64,000 nt of DNA from assembly GCA_036971475.1 (NCBI GenBank), contig JBAIZL010000376.1, positions 963,501 through 1,027,500 on the forward strand. Reading direction: 5' to 3'. The notes below the pieces were generated by a model. The model saw only the letters and a program-made list of their open reading frames with translations, was not told where the DNA came from and did not search any database. This DNA comes from Prosapia bicincta. Lineage: Eukaryota > Arthropoda > Insecta > Hemiptera > Cercopidae. A program made the translations under genes and the position numbers. The stretch's first letter is position 1, and each line of letters begins with the position of its first letter. Positions 12,160-22,748 of the stretch are shown in pieces.

Positions 12160-13287
12160 TGTAGTCTAATTGTTTCCATTTTTCCACAGAAACTCATATA
12201 CTATTTCGACAGCTGTTATACAGGTATCACAGCGCTTTCGGTTAGGTGTGTATAGAAGTGGAAACACTTTTACATAGCATGTTACCAAGTGCATTTTAAC
12301 AAAATCTTTATACCTCTTGAATATATTTTGTAAACTCATTTACTAATTGTTATGTATAACAAACATAAAGTGTTTAAGGTTTATCAAGTGTATACGTTTG
12401 TAAATTAAATAAGTGAGATTGAATAGTTTAAGATTTTATCTTACATCTCAGTTTTTTGTCAATTTTTCATAAAAAAGTTTAGTTAAAATTACATTCTAAT
12501 GTTTAGTAAATAATACATCCATCATAAATATAGTTCAACGTCTTGGCTCACAGAGTCCGTATGCACACAGATCGTAGTTTTATAATTAAGTATACTGCAT
12601 GAAAAAAAATGTCAAACAGGAACCTCATTTCCATGCCAACCGTACTAAATGCCGTTAGATAATTAGAAGAGCAAACATTCTACCATGGTGATAATGAATT
12701 CCAGATAACAAAACATTTCACTTACCGAAACCTGGAAGTATTCAAGAAGTGAAAAATGATACCTTTAAATGGTTCAAATAACGCTTCAAACTCTTCTTCT
12801 CTCCTTTTGCGCATTACTTATTTCGTTTTATGAATGTATTACAGTTAAAAATATAGAGAACTTGTATGTATGTAAATCTTTATTGCATATGAAATTCTTA
12901 CCGTAATGTTACATATTCACTTTATGGTTCTTTATACTTATATCTCTTTCTAATATTATTGCTATTTCTTTTGGTATTTCAATATACGTTTAACACTTTA
13001 CTTGCACGTGAAAGGCACTTCTCAGGAATGTGAGAATGGAGTATGAGCGTTCACAACTCATGTAATCGTCATTCAGGATCGTGAAAAGCCTATTAAATAT
13101 CGCGATGTACAATATACCCATACATTTATATTGCAAATCCTAATAGTATTAATCGGCCTATTACTCTCAAACACTAACACAAAATTATTTATTTCGTTTC
13201 ATATAGTTTATTTACTTTAGACAGTAGTAAGATATCATTAACAGCCTCAATTTATTTTTTTATTTATTTATTTTATTGCGGTTTCAG
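12160..13287. other. Noncoding AT-rich stretch
   Basis: No gene, RNA or repeat recognised. The final ~35 bases before 13288 are pyrimidine-rich and end in TTTCAG, a good splice-acceptor shape. Confidence 0.6.
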
Positions 13288-13608
13288 CTAATATCGTTTA
13301 TGAACGCTTTTACAAGTCCCATGACTCGTACTCTCAATAAAATCTTATTGCACAGATCCATTGTCATTGACAAAGCTTTGTTACCTACAGGGATGACGTC
13401 GGTAGAGGCTGCCAAAGCTCGCAATAACCACGTTTGGTCGTACCGTCTAGATTATTCACGAAAGTTCAGAAAAGAGGCTTGTAACCACGATGTCATCAAT
13501 AGACTGCTGTTGACCTCTGATATTGTCATCAACTGGCGTGAGACTTGCACCACCCAACACGATAAGACCTTTCCTAAAGGAGACTGTGGAAATGTGTTTA
13601 CCCGCTGA
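13288..13608 (+). CDS. Candidate host 3'-terminal exon, function unknown
   Basis: A 107-codon open frame follows a strong acceptor-like sequence (T-rich tract then GTTTCAG at 13281-13287) and stops at TGA 13606-13608. An AATAAA lies 117 bp downstream (13725-13730). Its composition is balanced and protein-like (for example KILLHRSIVID, ARNNHVWSYRLDYSRKFRKE), unlike the Ile/Lys/Phe-rich junk frames elsewhere in this AT-rich DNA. No in-frame ATG sits at the start, as expected for a last exon. I do not recognise the family. No upstream exon could be identified, so it may instead be a chance frame or an exon relic. Confidence 0.35.
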   Translation, partial: LISFMNAFTSPMTRTLNKILLHRSIVIDKALLPTGMTSVEAAKARNNHVWSYRLDYSRKFRKEACNHDVINRLLLTSDIVINWRETCTTQHDKTFPKGDCGNVFTR

Positions 13609-15103
13609 AGAAAAGAGTCAAGTAAATTTATTACAAAACCAATAGATAGTTGAAGAAACTTAGGACGAATTATCATTCCCGTCATCGGAATGATAATATA
13701 ATTTGTATATATCCGATATAATTTAATAAATTAAATAATTTTTTTTTGTTCTTAATATGTATAACAAACGTTTAATGAAAAATGCCGTTTTATGAGTTTT
13801 CGCACTATAATAAGTTGATGTAGACGACTAAATAATTTTGTCCAGATTTTATAGACAAATACCCCACTATGCGCCGTAAAGTAGCTAAATAACGTCCTGA
13901 AGAACAGTGCAATATCGAAACCTAAAAATGATAAGAAACGAAAGGCTCGTGAAATCGTGTGGGGGAAGTGTAGAACAAATTCTTTTCGACCTTTATTATT
14001 TTGATAATTTAAGATTTTTTAAATGGTAATGTTTTATTTAATTTAGTTTGATAGTAACTGAAAAAAATTGAAGTAGACAAAACAATTATACTAACATTCC
14101 TAACTACTTAAATTAATCAAGCAAAATATTTTGGGTGTATTCGAAAAGAAATTTAAAAAAAATAATAAGTGACTCGTTTTAATTCAGTTACAATCAACCG
14201 TACACGGTATTTCTGTAAAACACCTAATATTCTAAATATTAGAATTTAGGATCTACTATTTGTTGCGCCAGTACTCCATATACATTCATTCTTACCCAGA
14301 GCAGAATTGCAGGCGTTGTCATGGAAACGTTAATTTAATTACGACGTTTTATCGTATAACGTGTAAAACATGGATTATTTCCAGGTGGCGTTTAATTAAA
14401 ACGTACCCTTAAACTGTGTTACAATTAAGTGAATATTTCAAACAGTAAATATTCTCTAGCAAAATATTCTTTCAGAAACAAACCAAAATTTCTTTTACAG
14501 TTTTCTCATATTAGAATTAAAAGAAATACTATTTATTGTAATTTATTCAACAAATCCATGTTGAATATTCAACAAAGAAATTTCAGCACAGGCTAATATT
14601 TCTCGTGTTATTACGGTGATTAATAAATTTATGACTAAATGTTTGTGTTTAAGCTCAAAATGTATGCAATCAATTCTGTTGGGTCAAATGAATAATAAAT
14701 ACAGTAAACTGGAGGTTTTAAGGGCACGTAATGACAAAACGAACCGGTATGAAAAAGACAACAAAATGTCGTTTTTTTAAAAATAAAGGATAATCGAACT
14801 AATCCATCAAAAGTGTTTTCTTCAGATCTTATAAATTGCATTTGGTCTTTCAAGCGAAAAAAACGAATATGTACTATAGCATATAAATAATTGAAAATAA
14901 AAATAAATAACAAATAAAAATGACCTATTCATAATAACTGCAAAACACAAAAATGTAAGAATCAACAAAGTAAAAACACAACAATGTGGTAGTGTAGTAA
15001 CCAACAAATTAAAAAAAGAATATATCAAAATTTTATTATCTATTTTTAATGTCAAAATACACGACTAGCTGAAACTACTTTAATTGTCAACTTGCAGTGC
15101 TAA
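13609..15103. other. Noncoding AT-rich stretch
   Basis: Contains the AATAAA at 13725-13730 and otherwise nothing recognisable. The minus-strand open frames at 14635-15055 are Phe/Ile/Tyr-rich and look like composition artefacts. Confidence 0.55.
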
Positions 15104-15617
15104 CTTCTCTAATCGGCGCTTCCGTTCAGTAGCCGTCTCTATATCAATTGTCACAAATGCAACATTCACTCGCACGCTTAGCAGACTATTAAATGCACGT
15201 TTGGCGGAAAAAGCCAGGGGATTATTAACTATCACCAAACGCACGAGAAACGTGATATTTTAACTGGAAAATAAAATTATACGTTAAACCTAGGGCGCGA
15301 AATGGGGACCGAACCCACAGGTATATGTGCACACGTGAAGCACAAGTTCTACTGTGACACACGTGTACAGAAGCAAATCATCTAGTCCAGACCCGTACAA
15401 AAATATTCAAGTCTGTAGCTCCTCAATAAAATTTAATTTGTTTTCAAAAAAAATAATAACAAAAACAATCTTGCAGACTAAGAACAGAAGTAATATTAGG
15501 TTATTACTCAGTTCCGACATACAATGGAAAAGATTCCAAGTCTATAGCTGATCACGCAAATTCGATTTGTTTAAACAATTATATAGACAAGAAACCAAGT
15601 GAATATTGCATTGCCAT
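15104..15617. repeat. Dispersed repeat, copy 2
   Basis: The second copy of the repeat at 7214-7789, in the same orientation. It has a clearer B-box-like segment on the minus strand (GGTTCGGTCCC around 15305-15320). Boundaries come from where the similarity to copy 1 starts and stops. Confidence 0.7.
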
Positions 15618-16700
15618 TGTTAAGTACAGAATGTTAACCTCACTTTCCCTAAACCACGTTTGTTTACAGTTGTCATTATAACCTAGAAATCAGCTGGTGT
15701 TTTACCACACTTCAAGTTCCACCGCAAACTAGACTTTCGTTGCCGACCAGAATCTAGGCTTCTTTTACTGCAAAGAAGTAGTTTTTACGATCCAGTTACC
15801 AGACGCATTGAGACTATTCATCTGTGTTCTAGACTAGGTCCACGTAGTTTTTTGATCTAGGTGCCTTTTTCTAGCATTTCCATCTTTCACAGTTACACAC
15901 ACCTCTTGCAACATGGCGCATTAGAATTCAGCAATCTTTTCTATTCAAGTGCTTTTAGCCGGTTACATCGGGTTCTAACCGCGTTATAATATTACACCGC
16001 TTACTGATTATGTTCAGTTAATGTCGTAGATGCGTTCTAACTATAAATTACCGCCGTCAAACTTTAATAAGTCAATTTAACCGCATTCTAAGTTTGATTG
16101 CCATTGTATTAGGCAAACCGAGTGGTATTTCATTACATCGCAGACAATTAACTCTTTAACGTCGCGTGTGAAATATTCAATGTTAATTAAAGATTTGCTA
16201 TTATGACTATTGAAGTCCTTTTAACTTTCAAGTAATTTTAAATGAGTTCTAGTTTTATGCCCTTCTTCGCAAGCTACGTTTCATCACTTCTGGACTTACC
16301 CAGGCCTGGGATAACCTCCGCATCACCGCTCGCCTACCCTGTATAGCTTGGAATGGTCAGTGGCGTAGACTTATCTTCAATCCTAAAATTGAACTAAATC
16401 ATTTAATTAACGTTTAGTGTTTCACTTAAATTCAGTGTCGTTTTTATTAATAAAGCAGACCCCATACTGCTCCAACAAAGCGTGGGTGGTCTTCCGGACT
16501 TTTAGTGCAACCTCGTATGATTTGAACTATCCTATTGATTTCTAATATTTCACATAATTTTCTTTCTTTAGTTTTGCTACCAAAACTATAAATGGTCAAC
16601 ATTGGCCGAATAATTTGAATCGCATAAGCCATAGGTTACAGTTCACTGCAAAATTTCCTTTACAGTTCATCTTAAAAATTTCCTTCATAGTCTTGTAAAA
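15618..16700. other. Noncoding stretch before the viral element
   Basis: No recognisable gene. The left limit of the viral insertion is not defined by any repeat. It lies at or upstream of the ATG at 16701, so part of this stretch could be viral untranslated sequence or older retroelement debris. Confidence 0.5.
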
Positions 16701-17112
16701 ATGGCAATTAATACAAATTATTATTTGTCAAAGTTAATCAACATCATTGAGGACCTGGAACTGGTTATTAACATAATTGCTGGTAATGAAATCCCAGCAG
16801 GTCTCATTAGCGAAATCTGACGCATCCACGGCAACGTTATTGACACGTACTAATACATGGAGAAACAGACTAGACAGAAGAATACAGCGAGAACATGCTT
16901 TCCCAGGGTCTCATATTTCAACCTCTCTAGTTACTAAGAACTTGGATGTTTGGTACCTGAATGCCGCTAGAAGAACAATGCCGGCAGTCTTGTATATGTA
17001 TGCTAAAGGAAGAGTTATATACGAGAAGTAGGCAGGTACCGAAATACCACGAGTCATAGCAGCATTAGAGATGACTGCTCCTAACTTAGCAGATGATCAA
17101 TTCTTACCCACA
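16701..17112 (+). pseudogene. Endogenous viral nucleoprotein, N-terminal piece
   Basis: This is the start of a nucleoprotein-like gene related to negative-sense RNA viruses. It opens at ATG 16701, runs 39 codons to a TGA (16818), and shifts to the +1 frame somewhere in 16777-16817. It then continues to a premature TAG at 17029-17031 and on in the same frame to 17112. There the retrotransposon A1 begins, and the last 12 bases (TTCTTACCCACA) recur after A1's poly(A) at 34316, where the viral frame resumes in phase. Membership of one gene therefore rests on the insertion geometry. This N-terminal portion has no motif I can name. Confidence 0.65.
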
Positions 17113-17619
17113 CCCCGCAGGGGGGTGCGGACTAGCCGCACCTACGAGGGATTTGGCGTCCCTCGCGGTACCCTAGCCTAACACTACACCACTCACAAAA
17201 ACATACACACACACATACACACACCAACACAATCTATACACATTTCAACACTTACATCTTCGCTTAGGGAATTTTGACTGGTCAGAACCGTTGCGCGTTG
17301 GGAGTGCTGAAAAGTCCAGAGCGTGACAAACTCTGGTCTGGGACGCTGATGTGAGCTTGCTCTGCCGAAGACGTAAGCGCGGTTTCTGGTCTACCAGCCG
17401 CTTCGGTCCTTGGTCAGGGAGTGTCCGCGGTGCATGGGTGTCGGAGCCTGTGCACAGTATTACGAGTCCTCGACTGATGCCCATCCAGTCGAGCTAAGGA
17501 GAAAAGCTATAGGCCTCAGAGTTCTGAGGGTTGGAAATGATCTTAATGTGATCCAAGGGTGTACCCGTTCCTATATTCTCGCCCGTAACGCTTGACACGA
17601 TGGCTGGAAACAAATATTT
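17113..17619 (+). promoter_or_regulatory. 5' UTR/leader of retrotransposon A1
   Basis: A GC-rich leader in an AT-rich genome. It contains hairpin GGTGCGGACTAGCCGCACC (17124-17142), hairpin CGAGGGA-TTTGGCG-TCCCTCG (17145-17165), and a competing hairpin CCGCA/TGCGG (17115-17119 with 17126-17130). A CA-repeat at 17192-17236 follows. Near-identical leaders start D1 (minus, 28289 downward) and F2 (minus, 62156 downward), so this leader is common to both families. It should hold the internal promoter that 5'-complete non-LTR elements need. No specific promoter motif was assigned. Confidence 0.7.
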
Positions 17620-19029
17620 ATGGATTCAAAAACCACGTCAAATATGACTAGTCTGAAGAGGACACGCCAGGATTCTCCTGACGATATAATTAGCAAAGAT
17701 TTGAGTAAAAAGTTGATGGTGGCAACGTCACAGACATTGCCATCAGCAAAGTACTTAGTTGTATCTAGTGCCGAAGAAGGGAAAGATCTTTCCAAAGTTT
17801 CTCCTTTCCTGATCAACAAGGCTATTACTGCCTGTGCTGGAGGTCCAGTAGCCTCTATTAAGAAACTCAGAAACGGAACACTGTTAGTTGCGACTTCCAC
17901 CGAGAGACAAACCCGTGCTCTATCTAAAATGACCTCTTTCTTTGACCAGGTCAAGGTATCTGTGGCTCCCCACAGATCCTTGAATTACTCAAAGGGGGTC
18001 ATCACATGTAGGGATTTAATGCACATTTCAGTTGATGAAATTAAGTCCGAACTGTCGTCTCAGTCAGTTACGGACGTTATCCCTATCATGAAAATGGACA
18101 AAGGAGAAAAGGTAGCAACCGCTTCTTTCATCGTCACCTTCGGCAAACCGGAAATACCCGAATATTTACATGCAGGTTACCAAAGGCTCTCAGTGAGACC
18201 ATACGTGGCTAACCCTAGGCGCTGCTTCAAGTGCCAGCGATTTGGGCATATCAGCTCTACGTGTTCGAAGCAGAACGTATGCGGTATATGTAGCGTTGAA
18301 AGCCATGATGATAAGGATTGTGTTAATTCTCCGAAATGCGCCAACTGTGGTGGTGACCAACCAGCGCGATCCTACAATTGTCCTACCTTTAAGGAAGAGA
18401 AAGCTATCCTAGGCATCATGGCGAAAGACAAGCTGTCGTTTCCAGAGGCCAAAAAACTCTATCGATCCACTCAGCCAAAGGCAGACAGTAAGACTTATGC
18501 CGCTACCCTGACTGCTTCAAAATCGTCTTGTACCAACTGTGCTGAGCTGTCCAAGAAGATTGAAGCTCTAACTGAACAAGTGTCTCGCCTTTTGTGCTTA
18601 GTCACAAATGGTCCGTCCTTGAATTTGGTGCAACCTGCAGCAACGGATAATGTTTTACCTCGTGTACCTGTCCCTTCCACTGGGGGGATTGGAGGACGAA
18701 ATAAATCACTAAGCGAGCCTTGTGATTCTGTGCAGAAGATATTATCAACGGGTAATAAACCTTCTGTGCAGAAGACGGAAAAATCCAAACCACGTAGACC
18801 AGTGTTAAGACAGACCACATCGCCACCGTCGTTACCGGGCATTAAGAAAAATGCTAACAAAGGAGGGAATGTAAAAACTACCCCTCCTAAACCCAAAACT
18901 TCCTCAGATTCCATCCCTGAACGGGTGGATATGGAATCTGAGAAATGTAAGCCTGAGACGTCTAAAAACGTCCCAGGCAAGAAAGGAGAGAGCACCAATG
19001 GGTGTCAAATAAATCCTTTGCTAAGCTAA
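17620..19029 (+). CDS. A1 ORF1: gag-like zinc-knuckle RNA-binding protein
   Basis: A 469-residue protein that should coat the element RNA and form the ribonucleoprotein needed for retrotransposition. Residues about 30-180 form an RRM-like region. Three knuckles follow at about residues 203-258: CFKCQRFGHISSTC, CGICSVESHDDKDC and CANCGGDQPARSYNC. The third has Gln where family B has His, which weakens its zinc site. After the EEKAILGIMAKDKLSFPEAK block, a short coiled-coil-like stretch leads to a Pro/Ser/Lys-rich tail. The stop is TAA at 19027-19029, and ORF2's ATG lies three bases on, suggesting reinitiation. The frame is intact. Confidence 0.92.
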   Translation: MDSKTTSNMTSLKRTRQDSPDDIISKDLSKKLMVATSQTLPSAKYLVVSSAEEGKDLSKVSPFLINKAITACAGGPVASIKKLRNGTLLVATSTERQTRALSKMTSFFDQVKVSVAPHRSLNYSKGVITCRDLMHISVDEIKSELSSQSVTDVIPIMKMDKGEKVATASFIVTFGKPEIPEYLHAGYQRLSVRPYVANPRRCFKCQRFGHISSTCSKQNVCGICSVESHDDKDCVNSPKCANCGGDQPARSYNCPTFKEEKAILGIMAKDKLSFPEAKKLYRSTQPKADSKTYAATLTASKSSCTNCAELSKKIEALTEQVSRLLCLVTNGPSLNLVQPAATDNVLPRVPVPSTGGIGGRNKSLSEPCDSVQKILSTGNKPSVQKTEKSKPRRPVLRQTTSPPSLPGIKKNANKGGNVKTTPPKPKTSSDSIPERVDMESEKCKPETSKNVPGKKGESTNGCQINPLLS

Positions 19030-19032
19030 TAA

Positions 19033-21849
19033 ATGTCTTTGCTTAGGAAGTCAGTGATACAATGGAACGTCAACGGTGTTAGGAGTCACATAGAAGAACT
19101 TAAAGTACTCGTGCGAGATGTGTACCCAATGTTTGTATGTCTACAGGAGACACATCTCCACGAATCGCATAATTTCTATTTAAGGGAGTATTCAGTTTTT
19201 AGATCGGACTTCGTTACAGAAGATCGAGCTAGAGGTGGCGTAGCCATCCTAGCCCGTGACTGTATCGATGCTGTTTCTCTAAACCTAATAACTCCTTTAC
19301 AAGCAGTAGCCGTTCAAACAGCTGTCCCGTATAAAATCACTGTGTGTTGTGTCTACTTGCCACCACAAGAAAACCTGCATCACAGTGATTTAGTAAATTT
19401 GATAAGCCAGTTACCAACTCCGTTCTTATTGGTAGGGGATTTTAACGCCCACCATTCGTCTTGGGGATCTCCGACTAGGAACTCTCGAGGTGATATTGTT
19501 GAAAGTGTAAGAACGGAACTGGACTTATGTCTGCTAAATGACGGTTCTCCTACTCATTTAGCAGCATCTACTGGTGGATGGACAGCTGTTGATCTATCGA
19601 TTTGCAGCCCTCAATTAGCTACTAGATGCACATGGTCGGTACTCAATGATTTGTATGGAAGCGACCATGTGCCTATTAAGATCAGTTTATGTGACTCCCA
19701 AACCTGTTATGTTCGAAATTCCAGTTGGATTTTGCGAAAAGCCAACTGGGACTCCTACTCGAATTACCTTGTTTCACTTGACATGGATTATCTGACACCC
19801 ATTGATGAAAATATAGAAAATTTTACAAAAGCAATTTTAAATGCCGCTGAAAAGACCATTCCGAAAACCTCTGCGCATCCACGCCGACCGCCTGTGCCGT
19901 GGTGGAACGATGAATGCACAGAAATCCTCCGTTTACGACGAAGAGCTCTTAGGAGATTTAAACGACACCCAACAAATGGAAACGTTCAGGAATATAAAAT
20001 ACTCCGTGCGAAAGCACGGAGGATATTTAGGCTGAGTAGAAAGAACTCTTGGGAACAGTACATTAGCACAATTAGACGAACAACTCCGTCCTCCACAGTG
20101 TGGAGGAAACTAAGATCAGTTTGTGGTACTTCCATTCCGTTGCCAGCCATTGCGCTGAAGCAACCAGATGGGAGATTAATCACAAACAGTGATGACATTG
20201 CTAATGTACTTGGAACATCTTTTTCTAACTTTTCTGCTACTACAGCCTTTGATAGATTGTTCCAGATGTATAAACTGAAGGAAGAAGCAATACCGTTTAC
20301 CGTTGGGTTGTCTGAGGACTCTACTTTAAACACCCCTTTCTCTATAGGGGAATTGGAGTCAGCTCTTGCGTCAACGAAGGATTCTGCACCAGGTCCAGAT
20401 TCCATTGTGTACTCCATGCTAAAACATCTACCATCATCGGCGAAACTTGTCCTCCTTCGAGTATACAATCGTTTATTCGAGGAGCGCTCTTTCCCCGATG
20501 CATGGTTAGAATCGACTGTAATTCCTCTTTTGAAGCCAGGTAAGGACAAAACCAACCCCAGTAGTTACAGGCCTATATCACTTACAAGCGTCTTGTGCAA
20601 ACTACTGGAGAAGATGGTCAACCGCCGTCTTGTCTGGTACCTAGAAACCAACAACCTTCTTAGCAACGAACAATGTGGTTTCAGACGAGGACGCTCATCA
20701 GTTGACCAATTGGTTTTGTTAGAATCCGCTATTCAAGATGCCTTTCTCTTGCGTCAAACGCTCGTTGCGATTTTCTTTGACCTTGAAAAGGCATATGATA
20801 TGGCATCGAAAAGAGGAATTCTGAACACTCTGAAATCATGGGGTATACAAGGGAATATCCTAGCATTCATCGCTAACTTTCTTTCTAATAGATCTTTCCG
20901 CGTTCGACTTGGAGGCACGTATTCAAACAGCTATACACAGGAGAATGGTGTTCCGCAGGGCAGCGTGCTGAGCGTCACGCTGTTTGCCGTTGCAATAAAT
21001 AGTACCACCAGTAATATACGATCTCCGGTACACTGTTCCCTTTTTGTGGATGACTTTTGTATATATGTGCCTGCTCGTAGTATGGCAACTGCGGAAAGAT
21101 CTTTGCAGTTAGCAATATACAGGTTAGAGGAATGGTCTAAATCTACAGGTTTCAAATTCTCTGCTTCGAAGACCCAATGTGTTGCATTTAGTCGTCGTAG
21201 GCAACACCAGGAGCCGATCCTTTATCTTGACGGGGTTCAGCTTCAAACCACGGATAGTGTTCGATTTTTGGGTCTTTTAGTTGATAAAAGACTCTCATGG
21301 AGTCCACATGTTCGTGATTTGAAGGTGAGATGCAGCAAGAAATTGGATATGTTAAGAGTCCTTAGTGGTACGAATTGGGGAGCAGACAGAACTAGTATGC
21401 TTCGATTTTATCGCGCAGTCGTTAGATCGCGCATAGATTATGGTTGTCAAGTCTACTCATCTGCACGACCTACAGTTCTGAAAACTCTTGATACCATCCA
21501 CCACTCTGGATTTAGACTGGCTACTGGTGCATTTAGAACTAGCCCAATCCCTAGTCTTCTTGTCGAAGCTGGGGAACCTGCCCTTTCTAGACGACGTCAG
21601 ATGCTACAAATATCTTACGTTTCTGTTCTTCGAAGCAAACCCAACCACCCGGCATTTGAAAGAGTCCTTAATAATACGCTAAATCAAGTGTACAATACAC
21701 GTCAACGTGCGACCGCTCCATTTGGCATACGAACATTAAGAATATTGGATGACCTTGAGTTGCAACTTCCAACTATGTTTGAACGACAAATGTGCTATCT
21801 ACCTCCATGGATAATAAAAACGCCGCACTTCGATTTCTCATTGTCCAGT

Positions 21850-21851
<2 letters not shown>
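19033..21851 (+). CDS. A1 ORF2, 5' part: endonuclease-reverse transcriptase (interrupted)
   Basis: This encodes the APE-type endonuclease that nicks the target and the reverse transcriptase that copies element RNA there. Endonuclease marks are QWNVNG (residues 10-15), QETHL with the metal-binding Glu near 39, GDFNAHH near 136 and GSDHVP near 212. RT marks are SYRPISLTS, the FDLEKAYD motif A, NGVPQGSVLS and the catalytic FVDD near residue 671. The frame is open to the insertion point at 21851, where C1's poly(T) begins. Read through, it would gain an artefactual polyphenylalanine tail and the code PGEKPIEVIIA from C1's antisense 3' end. The RNase H domain continues at 33068. Confidence 0.92.
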
Positions 21852-21885
<34 letters not shown>

Positions 21886-22036
21886 CCAGGCGAAAAACCT
21901 ATCGAGGTTATCATCGCCTAACTAAAATTTTATTTTAAATAATTATTTCAAAATAAAACTAACCAACTAAACACACTAAAATAAATGTTTAATACTAAAT
22001 GTAACTAAAAAGAAAGAAACTAAAATTATATATAAT

Positions 22037-22563
22037 TTAAATATTATTAAATAGATTCAGGTGGCGTAAGAAAGCGATGACACGGTCGATAGCCGTGACA
22101 TCGTCCCCTAAAACCACCTTTAAACTACCTCGAAGATCGTAACGTACATACAAATCGCTCAACTCATCACAATCAAGCAGGATATGCTTGATTGTAATAT
22201 TGCTTCTACAAAACGGACATAATGGTGGATCCTCATGTCGTATCAACCATCCATGCGTTAACAAAGAGTGGCCGATGCGAAGTCGAGTAACCACCACTTC
22301 CTCCCTACGATTCGAACGAACAGATGTCCTCCATGGTCGGACAGTATTTTTAATGTCCCTCAGCTTGTTTCCATTTACATTTTGCCATTCTTCATTCCAA
22401 ACAGAGAATAGTATAGTTTTAACATTGCATACAAAATCTGATGCCATCACACGTTGTGTCGATGGTACCATACTTGTAGCTAATTTTGCACCTTCATCTG
22501 CTTTAGTGTTTCCAAATATTCCGCAGTGACCAGGCACCCAGAGAAATGACACCTCGACACCTC

Positions 22564-22564
<1 letters not shown>
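22037..22564 (-). pseudogene. C1 ORF2, 3' part: RNase H end and C-terminal Cys/His motif
   Basis: The C-terminal 175 or so residues of C1 ORF2, detached from the rest by D1. It starts in the RNase H block FLWVPGHCGIFGNTKADEGA and ends with the CPFC...H...C zinc-like motif (CPFCRSNITIKHILLDC) and a TAA at 22037. It continues at 28290. The frame to the left of 22564 is open only through D1's poly(T). Confidence 0.9.
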
Positions 22565-22598
<34 letters not shown>

Positions 22599-22600
22599 CC

Positions 22601-22632
22601 AGGCGAAAAACCTATTGAGGTTATCATCGCCT
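22601..22632 (-). ncRNA. 3'-terminal hairpin of D1 RNA
   Basis: In sense: AGGCGA, TGAT, AACCT, loop CAAT, AGGTT, TT, TCGCCT, then GG and poly(A). Family B copies C1 (21888-21919) and E (35479-35510 and its duplicate) have the same fold. It probably marks the RNA for ORF2 binding during target-primed reverse transcription. The role is inferred; the fold is seen. Confidence 0.7.
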
Positions 22633-22748
22633 AACTAAGGTTTGTTAATAATAAATATTAAAATATTACATAAATAAGACTAAACAAAATAAATGTTTAA
22701 AACTAATTGTAATTATCTAAAACTAAAGAACCTAAAACTATACAAAAT

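Noticed and set aside
16249..16420. Possible coding fragment around 16260-16400
   Set aside because: Slightly less AT-rich with a short open frame, but no recognisable motif, start or splice context.
17113..17180. HDV-like self-cleaving ribozyme at the retrotransposon 5' end
   Set aside because: Hairpins are clear, but the nested double-pseudoknot pairing and catalytic C could not be placed; kept only as a test in the findings.
19033..21921. 962-residue ORF2 with polyphenylalanine end
   Set aside because: The last ~23 residues come from C1's poly(T) and antisense 3' end; the real ORF2 resumes at 33068.
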